DNA from: G016234445 sp964438865
Lineage (GTDB): Bacteria > Chloroflexota > Dehalococcoidia > Tepidiformales > Tepidiformaceae
Direction of reading: 5' to 3'
NCBI GenBank assembly: GCA_964438865.1
Contig: CAYTMI010000001.1
Coordinates: forward strand, 611,895 to 675,894
DNA: 64,000 bases
Made by a program: the position numbers and the translations under genes. The notes beneath the pieces were generated by a model. The model did not search any database. It was not told the origin of the DNA and saw only the letters and a program-made list of their open reading frames with translations. This document shows, piece by piece, positions 48,880 to 57,441 of this stretch. Each line of letters starts with the position of its first letter. Positions within the stretch are counted from its first letter, which is position 1.

Positions 48880-50049
48880 GTGCAGCCATCTCCAACCACG
48901 CCCACCACCCTGGCCGAGGCGACGCGCGCCCGCAACGCCTGGATCGAAGTCGACCTCGACGCGGTGGAGGCGAATGTCCGCGCGCTCCGGGGATGGGTGG
49001 GCGCAGGCGTCGAACTCATCGCGGTGGTGAAGGCGAACGCCTACGGCCACGGCGTCGAAGGGATCGCACCGGCGCTGGAACGGGCAGGAGTCGACCGCCT
49101 GGCCGTGGTCTGGGTGCAGGAAGCGCTGGGGCTGCGTGCGCTCGGCGTGACGCGGCCGGTCCTGGTGCTTGGCCACGCCTTCCCGGAAGACGCGCCCGCA
49201 GCCGTGAAAGGGACAATCACCCTGACCTGTCACTCGCGCGAACTGGGTCGCGCGCTCTCGGCGGCGGCCGTGGAAGCGGGCAAGACCGCCGCCGTCCACG
49301 TGAAGGTCGACACCGGCCTCCATCGCTTCGGCGTTGCCCCCGATGAAGCCGTCGCCCTGGCCGAGTTCCTCCGGACCCTGCCGGGGGTCGAAGTCGAAGG
49401 GCTCTGGACGCACATGGCGAACGCCGACGAGGCCGACGACAGCTTCAGCACCAGTCAGCGGGAAGTGTTCGAAGCCACGGCCAGGCGGCTGCCCTGGATT
49501 CGCTACCGGCACACAGCCAACTCGGCGACGGCCCTGCGCCGCGGCGAACTGCGCTACGAAGGCGTCCGCAGCGGGCTGGCCCTGCGCGGGGTGCTGCCCC
49601 CGAATTCGCCGGGGCCGGACCTGCAGCCGATCCTCGCCCTCAAAGCCCGGCTCGCACGCGTCCACGCAATCGACCCCGGCGAAGGCGTCAGCTATGGCCT
49701 CGCATGGAAGGCGGGCGCAGCTTCGCGCATCGGCCTGGTGCCCGTCGGATACGCCGACGGCTGGAAGCGCCAACTGGGGACGGCGGGCGGGCGGGTGCTC
49801 ATCGCCGGGGTCTCCTGCCCGATGGTCGGGCGGGTGGCGATGGACCAGTTCATGGTGGACCTGACAGGCATCCCCGGGGCCGCCGAGGGCGACGAAGCGG
49901 TGCTCATCGGCGACCAGGGCGGGGAACGAATCACCGCCGACGACGTCGCGGCGCAGGCGGGGACCATCAGTTGGGACGTCGTCGCTTCGCTGGGAGCGCG
50001 GCTGCCGCGGCTCTTCCATCGCGGCGGGCTGGTCGAACTCGAGGTCTAA
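48880..50049 (+). CDS. alr: Alanine racemase
   Basis: A 389-residue PLP-dependent alanine racemase that makes D-Ala for peptidoglycan. The PLP Lys is in AVVKANAYGHG near the N-terminus. The second catalytic base Tyr is in EGVSYGLAW. The TGLHRFG and HTANSATAL segments are typical. GTG 48880 is the first plausible start, but it lacks a clear ribosome-binding site. The divergent neighbour is another peptidoglycan enzyme, the transglycosylase. Confidence 0.95.
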   Translation: MQPSPTTPTTLAEATRARNAWIEVDLDAVEANVRALRGWVGAGVELIAVVKANAYGHGVEGIAPALERAGVDRLAVVWVQEALGLRALGVTRPVLVLGHAFPEDAPAAVKGTITLTCHSRELGRALSAAAVEAGKTAAVHVKVDTGLHRFGVAPDEAVALAEFLRTLPGVEVEGLWTHMANADEADDSFSTSQREVFEATARRLPWIRYRHTANSATALRRGELRYEGVRSGLALRGVLPPNSPGPDLQPILALKARLARVHAIDPGEGVSYGLAWKAGAASRIGLVPVGYADGWKRQLGTAGGRVLIAGVSCPMVGRVAMDQFMVDLTGIPGAAEGDEAVLIGDQGGERITADDVAAQAGTISWDVVASLGARLPRLFHRGGLVELEV

Positions 50050-50089
50050 GCGGCGCGGTACACTGCTGCCAGCCGGAGGGCCGAACGAC

Positions 50090-51787
50090 GTGACGCAGTT
50101 CCTGCGCCGGGGCAACGCGATCCGGGACCGGGGAGAGACGCGGGTCTTCCGGCTGTTCTGGGTCTTCCTCTCGGAGACCTCGGTGGGCAGGACCCCGCGG
50201 TTCCAGCACCTCATGGTCTCGCGGTTCTTTTCGGATGCGGCGCAGGAATCGCTAACCTACGGGGCACTGGTGGCGGTGGTCCAGCGGGGCGGCTCCGCGG
50301 CCGAAGTCGCGCTCGTCGGCGTGTCGCGTTTGTTGCCGCCGGCGCTCTTTGGGCTCTATGGCGGCGCCGTCGCCGATGCCACCCTCAAGCGGGTCGCACT
50401 CGGCCTCGGATACGCGATGCAGGCGCTCCTCTGCTTCGTCGTGCCGTCGTTCTTCGGGACCGGTCTCGTGGAGGTGATGTTCCTCCTCTTCGCCGTCCAC
50501 ACGCTGGGGCAACTTTCGGGCCCGGCCGAATCGTCGATCGTCCCCTTCGTCACCACCGAAGACCAGTTCGCGAGCGCGACTTCGTTGCTCCACCTCGTGT
50601 CGGCCATCGGGACGTCGTTCGGCACGGCGCTGCTCGCGCCTATCCTCGTCAGCGCCTTCGGGATCGAGCCCGTGATGTACGTGGCCGGCGTCATGCTCCT
50701 GCTGGCATCGACGCGCGTCTTCCGGGTCGACACGACGGAAAAGGGGAGGGCGTTCAAGCCGCGCCACCGTCACAGCGTCCGGTTGGCGGTCACGTGGGTC
50801 GCGGGCGAACCGGCGGTCGCGACGATGATTGCGGCTGCGGTCGTGGCCGGGACCGCGATCACGGTGGTCTCGATGATGGGCCCCTCGTACGTCAGCGAAG
50901 TGCTGCACCAGAACGCGGCGAACTCGGTCTACGTCTTCGCCCCCTCGGCCGTGGGCCTGTTCCTCGCCGTCATCCTCCTACCGGCGGGCGTGACGCTGAT
51001 CGGCGAACGGCGCGGCGCGCTCATCGGGCTCTTGCTCGTCGCTGCGTCGCTCGTCGCCCTGGGGCGAATCGACAACGCCACGGACTTCCTCGAGCCGATC
51101 AACCCGGTCCGGCTCTTCGACACCTTCGGACTGGCCGTGGACGACCGGCTGGGGGCTACTTCGCTGGTGGCGATCGCCCTCGGGTTCGGGGGGGCGCTCA
51201 CGAGCGGCTGTGTCCAGACCTACATCAACCGGCGGGTGCCCCGGAGTTACCAGTCGCGGACGTTCGCGATGCAAAGTTCGTTGCGGAACGGGGCGGCAAT
51301 CGCGCCCCTGCTCGGGCTGGGCGCCGCGGCCTCGGCCTTCGGCGTGGAGCCGGTGCTTGTGGTGCTCCCGTTCATCCTGGTGGTCTCCGCGGTCGGGCTC
51401 CTCCAGCTCAGCGGCCGGTTTGCAGGCCCGGGGTCCCAGTCCGGTGGAGGGGTGCTTTCGTCGTTCTGGTACGAACCCGGCGACGAGGGCGGCCCGTCCC
51501 GCGGGCAAACTGGTGTCGTCGCGGGCGTCATCCTGGAGATGCCCGGGGGCACGGAGGCGGAATACACCGCTGCGGCGGAGGCAATGGCTGCGAAAGGGCT
51601 GTGGCCTCCACCGGGACGACTTTCGCACCTTGCCGGCCCGGTGGAGGGCGGTTGGCGAATCGTCGAGACATGGGAGTCAGCGGAGGCTTTCGCGGAGCAC
51701 CGGGAAGCCTTCGTGGAGGCTGCGAAGGAAGCTGGACTGCCGCCGGCCGTGCCCGAACACTGGACCGTGTCCCGGAGCGAGCCCTGA
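50090..51787 (+). CDS. MFS transporter with C-terminal soluble domain
   Basis: A 565-residue protein. Residues 1-455 form a 10-12 span major-facilitator transporter (LTYGALVAVVQRGGSAAEVALV, PPALFGLYGGAVADATLKR). A C-terminal soluble domain of about 90 residues (GVVAGVILEMPGGTEAEYTAAAEAM ... WRIVETWESAEAFAEH) looks like an ABM/dimeric ferredoxin-like domain. The substrate is unknown. The fusion is unusual and may couple transport to binding or oxidation. The GTG start has GGAGGG upstream, with TACACT about 25 bases before it. Confidence 0.85.
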   Translation: MTQFLRRGNAIRDRGETRVFRLFWVFLSETSVGRTPRFQHLMVSRFFSDAAQESLTYGALVAVVQRGGSAAEVALVGVSRLLPPALFGLYGGAVADATLKRVALGLGYAMQALLCFVVPSFFGTGLVEVMFLLFAVHTLGQLSGPAESSIVPFVTTEDQFASATSLLHLVSAIGTSFGTALLAPILVSAFGIEPVMYVAGVMLLLASTRVFRVDTTEKGRAFKPRHRHSVRLAVTWVAGEPAVATMIAAAVVAGTAITVVSMMGPSYVSEVLHQNAANSVYVFAPSAVGLFLAVILLPAGVTLIGERRGALIGLLLVAASLVALGRIDNATDFLEPINPVRLFDTFGLAVDDRLGATSLVAIALGFGGALTSGCVQTYINRRVPRSYQSRTFAMQSSLRNGAAIAPLLGLGAAASAFGVEPVLVVLPFILVVSAVGLLQLSGRFAGPGSQSGGGVLSSFWYEPGDEGGPSRGQTGVVAGVILEMPGGTEAEYTAAAEAMAAKGLWPPPGRLSHLAGPVEGGWRIVETWESAEAFAEHREAFVEAAKEAGLPPAVPEHWTVSRSEP

Positions 51788-51856
51788 GCGCCCGCCCCGC
51801 TGCCAGGCGCGCTCCCGCCGCGAAAGGTGATAGCCTTGGGAGGCTCAGGAGGCGCC

Positions 51857-52321
51857 ATGTTCACGAAGATCCTCGTCCCGCTGGATGGCAGCGACGATGC
51901 CGAGGCTGCCCTCGCAGTCGCCGCGGAGATCGCACGGCGGTTCGACTCGCAGGTGGTCCTCCTGGAAGTGACGCCCGGGTATGGCCCCGCCCTGGCCGCG
52001 ACGGCCGCTGAGGCCTTCGGCGCGTCCGGTTCGGTGGCCGCCGCCGTCGAGATGGAGAAGGCCGCGGAGTTCACGGCGAGCGCCTACCTTGCCGCCGTCA
52101 ACGAACAGCACGGCGGCAAGTGGCAGACGATCGTCGCCGAGGGCGATTCCGCCGAAGCGATCGCCGAACAGTGCGAAGCGACGGGCGCCGACCTCATCGT
52201 CATGTCCACCCACGCCCGGAGCGGGCTCGCGCGACTCTTTCTCGGGAGCGTCGTCGACGATGTCATCCGCCGGGCCAGGGGCATCCCCGTGCTGGTGGTG
52301 CACGCCGAGGACGAAGAGTGA
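51857..52321 (+). CDS. Universal stress protein (UspA family)
   Basis: A 154-residue UspA-fold protein. ILVPLDGSDDAEAALAVAAE begins it. The ATP-binding G-x2-G-x9-G-S/T region is seen as MSTHARSGLARLFLGSVVDDVI. It probably binds ATP and dimerises under stress. ATG 51857 has CAGGAGG upstream. Its stop overlaps the next gene start as GTGA, so the two are coupled. Confidence 0.94.
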   Translation: MFTKILVPLDGSDDAEAALAVAAEIARRFDSQVVLLEVTPGYGPALAATAAEAFGASGSVAAAVEMEKAAEFTASAYLAAVNEQHGGKWQTIVAEGDSAEAIAEQCEATGADLIVMSTHARSGLARLFLGSVVDDVIRRARGIPVLVVHAEDEE

Positions 52322-52776
52322 CGACCCCGGCCGCCTCCGTGCGGCCCTTCGCGCGAATGGAGGCGGAGTTCTTCCGAACGCTCAACGCCTGCGTGGAACC
52401 GGCGGTGCGGGCGGGGGTCGCCTCGCCTGGGCTGGTCCCGGTGGGGCTGGTCGTGCTCGAAACGATCGGGGCGAGTACCGGCACGCCGCGCCGGGTCCCG
52501 CTGGTGGCGACGCTGCTCGAAGGCTGCCTGTTCGTCAGCACGGTCCGGGGGCGGCAGTCGCGCTGGATGCGGAATCTCCAGGCGCACCCCCGCGTCCGTT
52601 ACTGGATCGCCGGCGAAGAGCATGTGGGCGTTGCGCACGTCTTCGAAGGGAACGAATCTCCCGAATCCGCCGCCGGCCTGCCGCCGCTCACCCGGGTGGT
52701 GGCGACGCAGGTGTTCGGCCTCGGCACGGCCTGGGGATGGACCTTCGCCGTGATCCAGCCCGAACCCCCTGCCTGA
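52318..52776 (+). CDS. Deazaflavin (F420)-dependent nitroreductase-like protein
   Basis: A 152-residue split-barrel protein of the DDN/F420H2-dependent family. It is recognised by VVLETIGASTGTPRRVPLVATL, read as VLETIGASTG then RRVPLVATL, and by RGRQSRWMRNLQAHPRVRYW. Relatives use F420H2 to reduce quinones, nitro groups or lipids. An LLM-type F420 oxidoreductase gene lies 1.7 kb away, so F420 is likely present. The GTG start at 52318 overlaps the Usp stop. Confidence 0.88.
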   Translation: MTTPAASVRPFARMEAEFFRTLNACVEPAVRAGVASPGLVPVGLVVLETIGASTGTPRRVPLVATLLEGCLFVSTVRGRQSRWMRNLQAHPRVRYWIAGEEHVGVAHVFEGNESPESAAGLPPLTRVVATQVFGLGTAWGWTFAVIQPEPPA

Positions 52777-52781
52777 GGCGC

Positions 52782-52807
52782 CCGGGGGGAAGCCCTCCTA
52801 CCCCCGG
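52782..52807. terminator. GC hairpin after the Usp/DDN operon
   Basis: CCGGGGG (52782-52788) can pair with CCCCCGG (52801-52807). No U-tract follows, so termination is uncertain. Confidence 0.4.
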
Positions 52808-52847
52808 CGGCAGTACAATCGGCTCTCACTGACCAGGGAGGCGCGGC

Positions 52848-53810
52848 ATGCGGTTCATCATCTACGGGGCGGGTGCAGTTGGCGGGGTCGTGGGTGGCAG
52901 ACTCGCCCAATACGGCAATGACGTTGTCCTGATCGCACGCGGCGAACACCTCGCCGCCATCCGCGCCCGCGGGCTCACCATCGCCTCGCCCGCGGACACC
53001 GTGACCGTCCAGGTGGCGGCCGTGGGCCACCCCTCGGAGATAGACTGGCGCCCGGGCGACATCGCAGTGCTGGCGATGAAGACGCAGGATACGGAACCGG
53101 CCCTCGCCGCCCTCGAAACCGCCGCCGGCTGCGACATCCCCGTCATCTGCGTCCAGAACGGCGTGGAGAACGAACGGCTGGCCCTCCGTCGCTTCGCTCG
53201 CGTCTACGCCACCGCGGTCATGCTCCCCGCGACCCACCTCGAACCCGGCGTGGTCCAGGCCGATTCGGCGCCAATCAGCGGCGTCCTCGACACCGGCTGC
53301 TACCCCCACGGCACCGACGACGTCTGCGAAGCCTGGTGCGCGGCGCTCGAGCGGTCCACCTTCAGCGCGAAGCCAGAGCCGCGCCCGATGTGGCGGAAGT
53401 ACACGAAGCTCCTGATGAACCTGGGCAACGCCTTCCAGGCGATCTGCGGCGCCGAAGCCGACGGCCGCGAACTGGTCGCCCGGGCGCGCCAGGAGGCCAT
53501 TGCCTGCTACCTCACCGCCGGCATCGAATTCGCCACCGACGAAGAAGACCGCGAGCGCCGGGGGGGCCTCATCCGCGTGGGGCCGATCGACGGGAAGATC
53601 CGCGGCGGCGGGTCTTCCTGGCAGAGCCTCGCACGCGGCAAGACGAGCATCGAGGCTGACTACCTGAACGGCGAAATCTGCCTGTTGGGCCGCCTCCACG
53701 GCATCCCGACGCCGGTGAACGCCATCCTGAGGGAGACCGCGAACCGCGTGGCGCGCGAAGGCCGCCCGCCTGGCGCGGTCACCGTGGAGGACCTGCTCGC
53801 CCGGCTGTAG
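52848..53810 (+). CDS. panE: 2-dehydropantoate 2-reductase (ketopantoate reductase) family
   Basis: A 320-residue NAD(P)-dependent reductase. The Rossmann motif is FIIYGAGAVGGVVGGRLA, CVQNGVENE is the conserved mid-motif, and the catalytic Lys is in RKYTKLLMNLGNA. PanE makes pantoate for coenzyme A. Distant family members reduce other ketoacids, so the symbol is tentative. It has a good GGGAGG ribosome-binding site, and TACAAT lies 28 bases upstream. Confidence 0.87.
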   Translation: MRFIIYGAGAVGGVVGGRLAQYGNDVVLIARGEHLAAIRARGLTIASPADTVTVQVAAVGHPSEIDWRPGDIAVLAMKTQDTEPALAALETAAGCDIPVICVQNGVENERLALRRFARVYATAVMLPATHLEPGVVQADSAPISGVLDTGCYPHGTDDVCEAWCAALERSTFSAKPEPRPMWRKYTKLLMNLGNAFQAICGAEADGRELVARARQEAIACYLTAGIEFATDEEDRERRGGLIRVGPIDGKIRGGGSSWQSLARGKTSIEADYLNGEICLLGRLHGIPTPVNAILRETANRVAREGRPPGAVTVEDLLARL

Positions 53811-53833
53811 CCCCCGCACGACCCCGTCCCCGA

Positions 53834-53865
53834 CCATCCGTACCGCGACCGGCGGGAGCGGCGTC
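53834..53865 (+). repeat. REP-like repeat, family 1, copy A
   Basis: CCATCCGTACCGCGACCGG followed by CGGGAGCGGCGTC. It matches copies at 56125-56152 and 56200-56232 and lies in the 134-base gap after panE. Confidence 0.75.
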
Positions 53866-53915
53866 GAGGCAACCCTACGGCTGTGCCAGGCCCGGGACGG
53901 TTCGTAACATCCGGT

Positions 53916-53943
53916 GCGGCCACAGTCAGAATCCCTACCCGCG
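53916..53943 (+). repeat. REP-like repeat, family 2, copy 2
   Basis: Matches 35678-35705 at 27 of 28 positions by eye (GCGGCCACAGTCAGAATCCC, then TACCCGCG). It ends at the stop codon of hpt. Confidence 0.75.
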
Positions 53944-53944
53944 C

Positions 53945-54478
53945 CTACTCCTCCCTCCTCCCATCTCCCTCCTCCCACAGCGCGACATAAGGCAGATTTC
54001 GCCACCGCTGGTCATAGTCCAGCCCGTAGCCGACCACGAACTCGTCACCGATGTCGAAGCCCGCGTACTTCACGCCCGTCAGCCACTGCGGCGAACACGA
54101 CCCCGGCTTCCGCAGGAGGGCGCAGACCTCGATGCTCGCCGGCCGCTCCCACTTCAGCGAGGTCACGACCGCGTCCAGCGTCACCCCGCGGTCGATGATG
54201 TCTTCGACGACGACCAGATCCGCACCGGCCAGGCCGCCGGGCACGTCGCCCCGAACGTTGGGCGGACCAGCGGCTGTGCCATGGTAGCTGCGGACGTCGA
54301 GCGTCCCGATCCGGAGTGGTAGGTCGATGGCGCGCATGAGGTCGGCGAGGAAGCAGACGGCGCCGCGCATGATCCCCACGAGGACCAGATCGCGTGAGTC
54401 GCGGTAGTCTGCGGTGATGGCGGCGCCCAGTTCGCGCACGCGGGCGGCGATCGTCGCTTCGTCGAGGAGGACTTTCAC
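53945..54478 (-). CDS. hpt: Hypoxanthine phosphoribosyltransferase
   Basis: A 177-residue purine salvage enzyme. The PRPP-binding signature is DLVVVEDIIDRGVTLDA. The usual Thr after IID is Arg here. The flexible-loop region is DVRSYHG, and LVLVGIMRGAVCFLADLM binds Mg-PRPP. GTG 54478 starts just after the LLM gene, whose stop is at 54482, giving an operon of two. Confidence 0.92.
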   Translation of the reverse strand: MKVLLDEATIAARVRELGAAITADYRDSRDLVLVGIMRGAVCFLADLMRAIDLPLRIGTLDVRSYHGTAAGPPNVRGDVPGGLAGADLVVVEDIIDRGVTLDAVVTSLKWERPASIEVCALLRKPGSCSPQWLTGVKYAGFDIGDEFVVGYGLDYDQRWRNLPYVALWEEGDGRREE

Positions 54479-54481
54479 GCC

Positions 54482-55360
54482 TTACAGTCTGCCAGCCGGC
54501 CCCACCAGGGTCTCGGCCAACTCCGCCAGCACGGGCTCGACATCGGCAACGGAGCGGACGCGGACGGGGACAATCACCTGTTCGACGCCGGCCTCGCGAT
54601 ACTGTTCGAGCATCTCAGCGGTGACCCGCCGCCGGTAGGGCGAGACGCTGATCGCGAGTTCGGCGCGGGGGCGGCCCCGTTCCGCCAGCATCACGTCAAG
54701 CCTGTCGAGGCATTCCTTCGCCCCCTCGGGCGAAAGGTCGAACCCGTACCAGCCCTGGCCGATGTCCGCCACCCGCCGCAGGGCCGCGTCGCTTTCGCCG
54801 CCAAAGATGATCGGCGGGTGCGGTTGCTGGACCGGCTTCGGGTCCTGTTTGACCGCGTCCATGCGATAGAACTCGCCGTCGTAGCTGGCCGTGCGCTCGG
54901 TCCAGAGGCGGCGCATCACCTCCAGGTAGGCGCGGGTCCGGGCTGCCCGCCGCTCCCATGGGACGCCAAGCGCCGCGAACTCCTCCGCCAGCCAGCCGAT
55001 GCCCACGCCGAAGTCGACGCGCCCACCGGAAAGCCAGTCGAGCGTCGCCACCTCCTTCGCCGTGTACACGGGGTTTCGCTGGGGAACCAGGCAGATGCCG
55101 GTGCCCAGGCGGATGCGGCTGGTCACGGCGGCCGCGAAGGAGAGCGCGTTGAAGGGGTCGAGGACGCCGCCGCCAGCCGGCATCGCGAGACGGCCGTCGT
55201 CGCTGTAGGGATAGCGCGAGCCGTATTCGTCGAAGAGGACGACGTGTTCCGGCGCCCAGAGGGAATGGAAGCCCGCCGCTTCGGCCGTCCGGGCGAAGGC
55301 CGTGATGAACTCCGGCGTGGCGAGAGGACTGGTGAACGGCGCGAAGATGCCAACTTGCAT
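54482..55360 (-). CDS. LLM-class F420-dependent oxidoreductase
   Basis: A 292-residue luciferase-like TIM-barrel enzyme that probably uses F420. MQVGIFAPFTSPLATPEF begins it. GFHSLWAPEHVVLFDEYGSR and GVGIGWLAEEFAALGVPWERR are typical of the F420 subgroup. The substrate is unknown. The start at 55360 was preferred over ATGs at 55369 and 55372 because those two form part of TATGAT, a TANNNT element 7 bases before 55360. Confidence 0.92.
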   Translation of the reverse strand: MQVGIFAPFTSPLATPEFITAFARTAEAAGFHSLWAPEHVVLFDEYGSRYPYSDDGRLAMPAGGGVLDPFNALSFAAAVTSRIRLGTGICLVPQRNPVYTAKEVATLDWLSGGRVDFGVGIGWLAEEFAALGVPWERRAARTRAYLEVMRRLWTERTASYDGEFYRMDAVKQDPKPVQQPHPPIIFGGESDAALRRVADIGQGWYGFDLSPEGAKECLDRLDVMLAERGRPRAELAISVSPYRRRVTAEMLEQYREAGVEQVIVPVRVRSVADVEPVLAELAETLVGPAGRL

Positions 55361-55367
55361 GGGCGGC

Positions 55368-55373
55368 ATCATA
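55368..55373 (-). promoter_or_regulatory. TANNNT -10 element (TATGAT), leaderless
   Basis: On the minus strand TATGAT-GCCGCCC-ATG has 7-base spacing. It decides the start codon of the LLM gene. Confidence 0.55.
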
Positions 55374-55458
55374 GGGAGGCGGTGGGCCGGCGGCCAGTGG
55401 TGCCCGGGCGCCCACTGCGAGTACCCTTTCGCCCACAGACACGCCCCGGAGGCTGGAG

Positions 55459-56103
55459 ATGGAACGGATCAAGGACGGTGACTTCGAAGTCGTGGTGGCT
55501 GGCCCCGCCGGCTTTGGCAACAACATCTACGTCGTCGTGGACCATGCGACCGGCGCCGCCGCCTTCGTCGACGCGCCCGACGATGTGGCACAGAGCATCG
55601 CCGCCGCCGAGGCCGCGGGAGCGAAGCCGTCGGTCATTCTCCTCACCCACAGCCACGGCGACCACACCGCCAGCCTCGACAAGCTGAAGGCGCGCTATGG
55701 CTGCAGGGTCTACGGCGACGTGCGCGAACCCTGGCTGAAGCCCGGTCAACTCGACCAAGCCGTCAGCCACGGCGGCGAAGTGACGGTTGGGAACCTGACC
55801 TTCCGCGTCATCAGCGTCCCCGGGCACACGCCGGGCAGCACGACCTTCATCTGGGGGACCCACGCGTTCGTGGGCGACACGCTCTTCCCCGGCGGACCCG
55901 GACGGACAGCATCGAACGCGAACCTCCAGCAGGAGATCGGCTCGATCACGACGCACCTCTACGCCCTGCCCGATGACACCGTTATCTATCCCGGGCACGG
56001 CGCGCGCTCGACGATCGGCGCCAGCAAGGTCGAGTACGCGGTCTTCGCCGGGAAGCCCCACGACCCGGACCTGCACGGCGACGTAAGCTGGCTCGAAAGC
56101 TAA
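55459..56103 (+). CDS. MBL-fold hydrolase (glyoxalase II-like)
   Basis: A 214-residue metallo-beta-lactamase-fold hydrolase. The metal motif is LLTHSHGDHTASL. Further ligands are in SVPGHTPGSTTFIWG and FVGDTLFPGGPGRT, with the closing YPGHGARSTIG. This pattern is that of glyoxalase II-like thioester hydrolases, substrate not known. GGAGG-CTGGAG precedes ATG 55459. It is divergent from the LLM gene. Confidence 0.92.
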   Translation: MERIKDGDFEVVVAGPAGFGNNIYVVVDHATGAAAFVDAPDDVAQSIAAAEAAGAKPSVILLTHSHGDHTASLDKLKARYGCRVYGDVREPWLKPGQLDQAVSHGGEVTVGNLTFRVISVPGHTPGSTTFIWGTHAFVGDTLFPGGPGRTASNANLQQEIGSITTHLYALPDDTVIYPGHGARSTIGASKVEYAVFAGKPHDPDLHGDVSWLES

Positions 56104-56124
56104 GCCCCGCACCCCCGCCCACCG

Positions 56125-56152
56125 CCATCCGAACCGCGACCGGGAGGGAGCG
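56125..56152 (+). repeat. REP-like repeat, family 1, copy B
   Basis: CCATCCGAACCGCGACCGGG followed by AGGGAGCG, one of three copies. It lies in the 334-base non-coding stretch 56104-56437, which otherwise holds copy C and the sortase promoter (TACACT at 56391-56396). Confidence 0.7.
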
Positions 56153-56199
56153 AACGTGCTCACTCCCCCCGCAGATCCCGGCGGCAGGGGCACGCTTCA

Positions 56200-56232
56200 C
56201 CATCCGTACCGCGACCGGAAGGAAGCGGCGTC
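56200..56232 (+). repeat. REP-like repeat, family 1, copy C
   Basis: CCATCCGTACCGCGACCGGA followed by AGGAAGCGGCGTC, same orientation as copies A and B. Closely spaced REP copies are common outside genes. Confidence 0.75.
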
Positions 56233-56437
56233 TCCACGGTCTCTCGCCAATCCCGACGTCAGCGGGCGATGGCTCAATAAGACAACACGCCTGTCCTTTC
56301 CAACGTCCTGCACGCCCGGACGCTCCCACCGCCGGGGCGCCGCGGCTTCCCCTGCCTTAACCGCCCATCCCCCGGGGCAGCCGCGGCGGGTACACTACCC
56401 CGGCGGCAAATCGCCCCACCGCCTCGAGGTTCTTCGC

Positions 56438-57181
56438 ATGACTCACCGTTGGCGCTCGTACGTTTTCGCTGCCGCTGCCGCCGTCGTCATGTTCGCTGCC
56501 GCCGCCTGCGCCGGTGGCGAAGACCGGGACGAGGCCTATTCCTTCGACGTCGTGAACCCCACGCCCACGGTGGCGACGCCATCACCGGAGCCTTCGCCCA
56601 CCGCTACCCCCACTGTCGTACCCACGCCCACACCGGAGGTCGCCGTCCAGGCCGCTTCGGGGGGCGGAGCTTCAGGCCCCGTCGCGGCGCCGGCCGAGCC
56701 ACGGCGATTGTTGGCGGACGTGACGGGGTTTCGCATCCCTGCCCAGGGAGTGAGCGCGTCGATCGAGTACATCGGCATCCTCGGCGACGGCACCCTGGAT
56801 TCGCCTCACAACCCCCACGCCGTCGGCTGGTACCCCATGTATGACGCGCCCGGCGAGCCCGGCAACGCCGTCTTCGCCGCCCACGTCGACTACTATCCGA
56901 ACATCATCGGGCCGTTCAACCAGCTGGCCGCGCTTGGCGCTGGCGCCGAGATCTACATCTCCATGTCCGACGGCGCCGACTACCGCTACCAGGTCGTCCG
57001 GAACACGCGCTACTCCGTCTACGACATCCCGATGGGGTACGTCATCTGGCCCGGCGACCGCCCCGGCGACGACCAGTGGATCACGATGATCACCTGCGGC
57101 GGCGAGTTTCGCGCGACCACGTCCTACGGCGCCGGGGAGTACCTCCAGCGCGATGTGGTGGTCGCCCGCCGCGTGCAGTAG
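56438..57181 (+). CDS. Sortase family transpeptidase with lipoprotein-type signal
   Basis: A 247-residue sortase, probably class E/F-like. The signal ends AAAAC, which would make it a lipoprotein. A Pro/Thr linker follows, then the beta-barrel with catalytic His in NAVFAAHVDYY, Cys in MITCGGEF, and Arg in QRDVVVARR. Sortases attach proteins to the wall or act as housekeeping transpeptidases. No LPxTG-type substrate is evident in the window. ATG 56438 is leadered, with TACACT about 41 bases upstream. Confidence 0.9.
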   Translation: MTHRWRSYVFAAAAAVVMFAAAACAGGEDRDEAYSFDVVNPTPTVATPSPEPSPTATPTVVPTPTPEVAVQAASGGGASGPVAAPAEPRRLLADVTGFRIPAQGVSASIEYIGILGDGTLDSPHNPHAVGWYPMYDAPGEPGNAVFAAHVDYYPNIIGPFNQLAALGAGAEIYISMSDGADYRYQVVRNTRYSVYDIPMGYVIWPGDRPGDDQWITMITCGGEFRATTSYGAGEYLQRDVVVARRVQ

Positions 57182-57218
57182 GCGTCAGGTACGCGAGCCC
57201 GGGCGGCGAATACCGCCG

Positions 57219-57416
57219 TCACGATTCGCGCACGCCCTGCTGTCGACTTCGCCGCCGGCGATGCCGGGGCGTTCCGTAGATGTAGTGGTCGTGCTGCTCG
57301 GCTCCGTCACACGGGAGCCGCTCGAGCTCCGACTCGGGGGCGCCTTCGAACAACGCCGTGATACGCCTCCAGAGCGGCGTCGATTGATCCGTCACAGGTT
57401 CCGTGGCGCTTGTCAT
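57219..57416 (-). CDS. Small conserved-looking protein, function unknown
   Basis: A 65-residue frame with LPCDGAEQHDHYIYGTPRHRR, a segment resembling small hypothetical proteins of Cyanobacteria and Chloroflexota that end in Y-G-T-P-(K/R). They have sometimes been grouped with antitoxin-like genes. ATG 57416 is the start. No toxin gene is adjacent. Its presence between convergent sortase and peptidase genes and the familiar motif argue for a real gene. Confidence 0.5.
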   Translation of the reverse strand: MTSATEPVTDQSTPLWRRITALFEGAPESELERLPCDGAEQHDHYIYGTPRHRRRRSRQQGVRES

Positions 57417-57441
57417 GCTCGCTATCTTAGCACCGCCCGCC

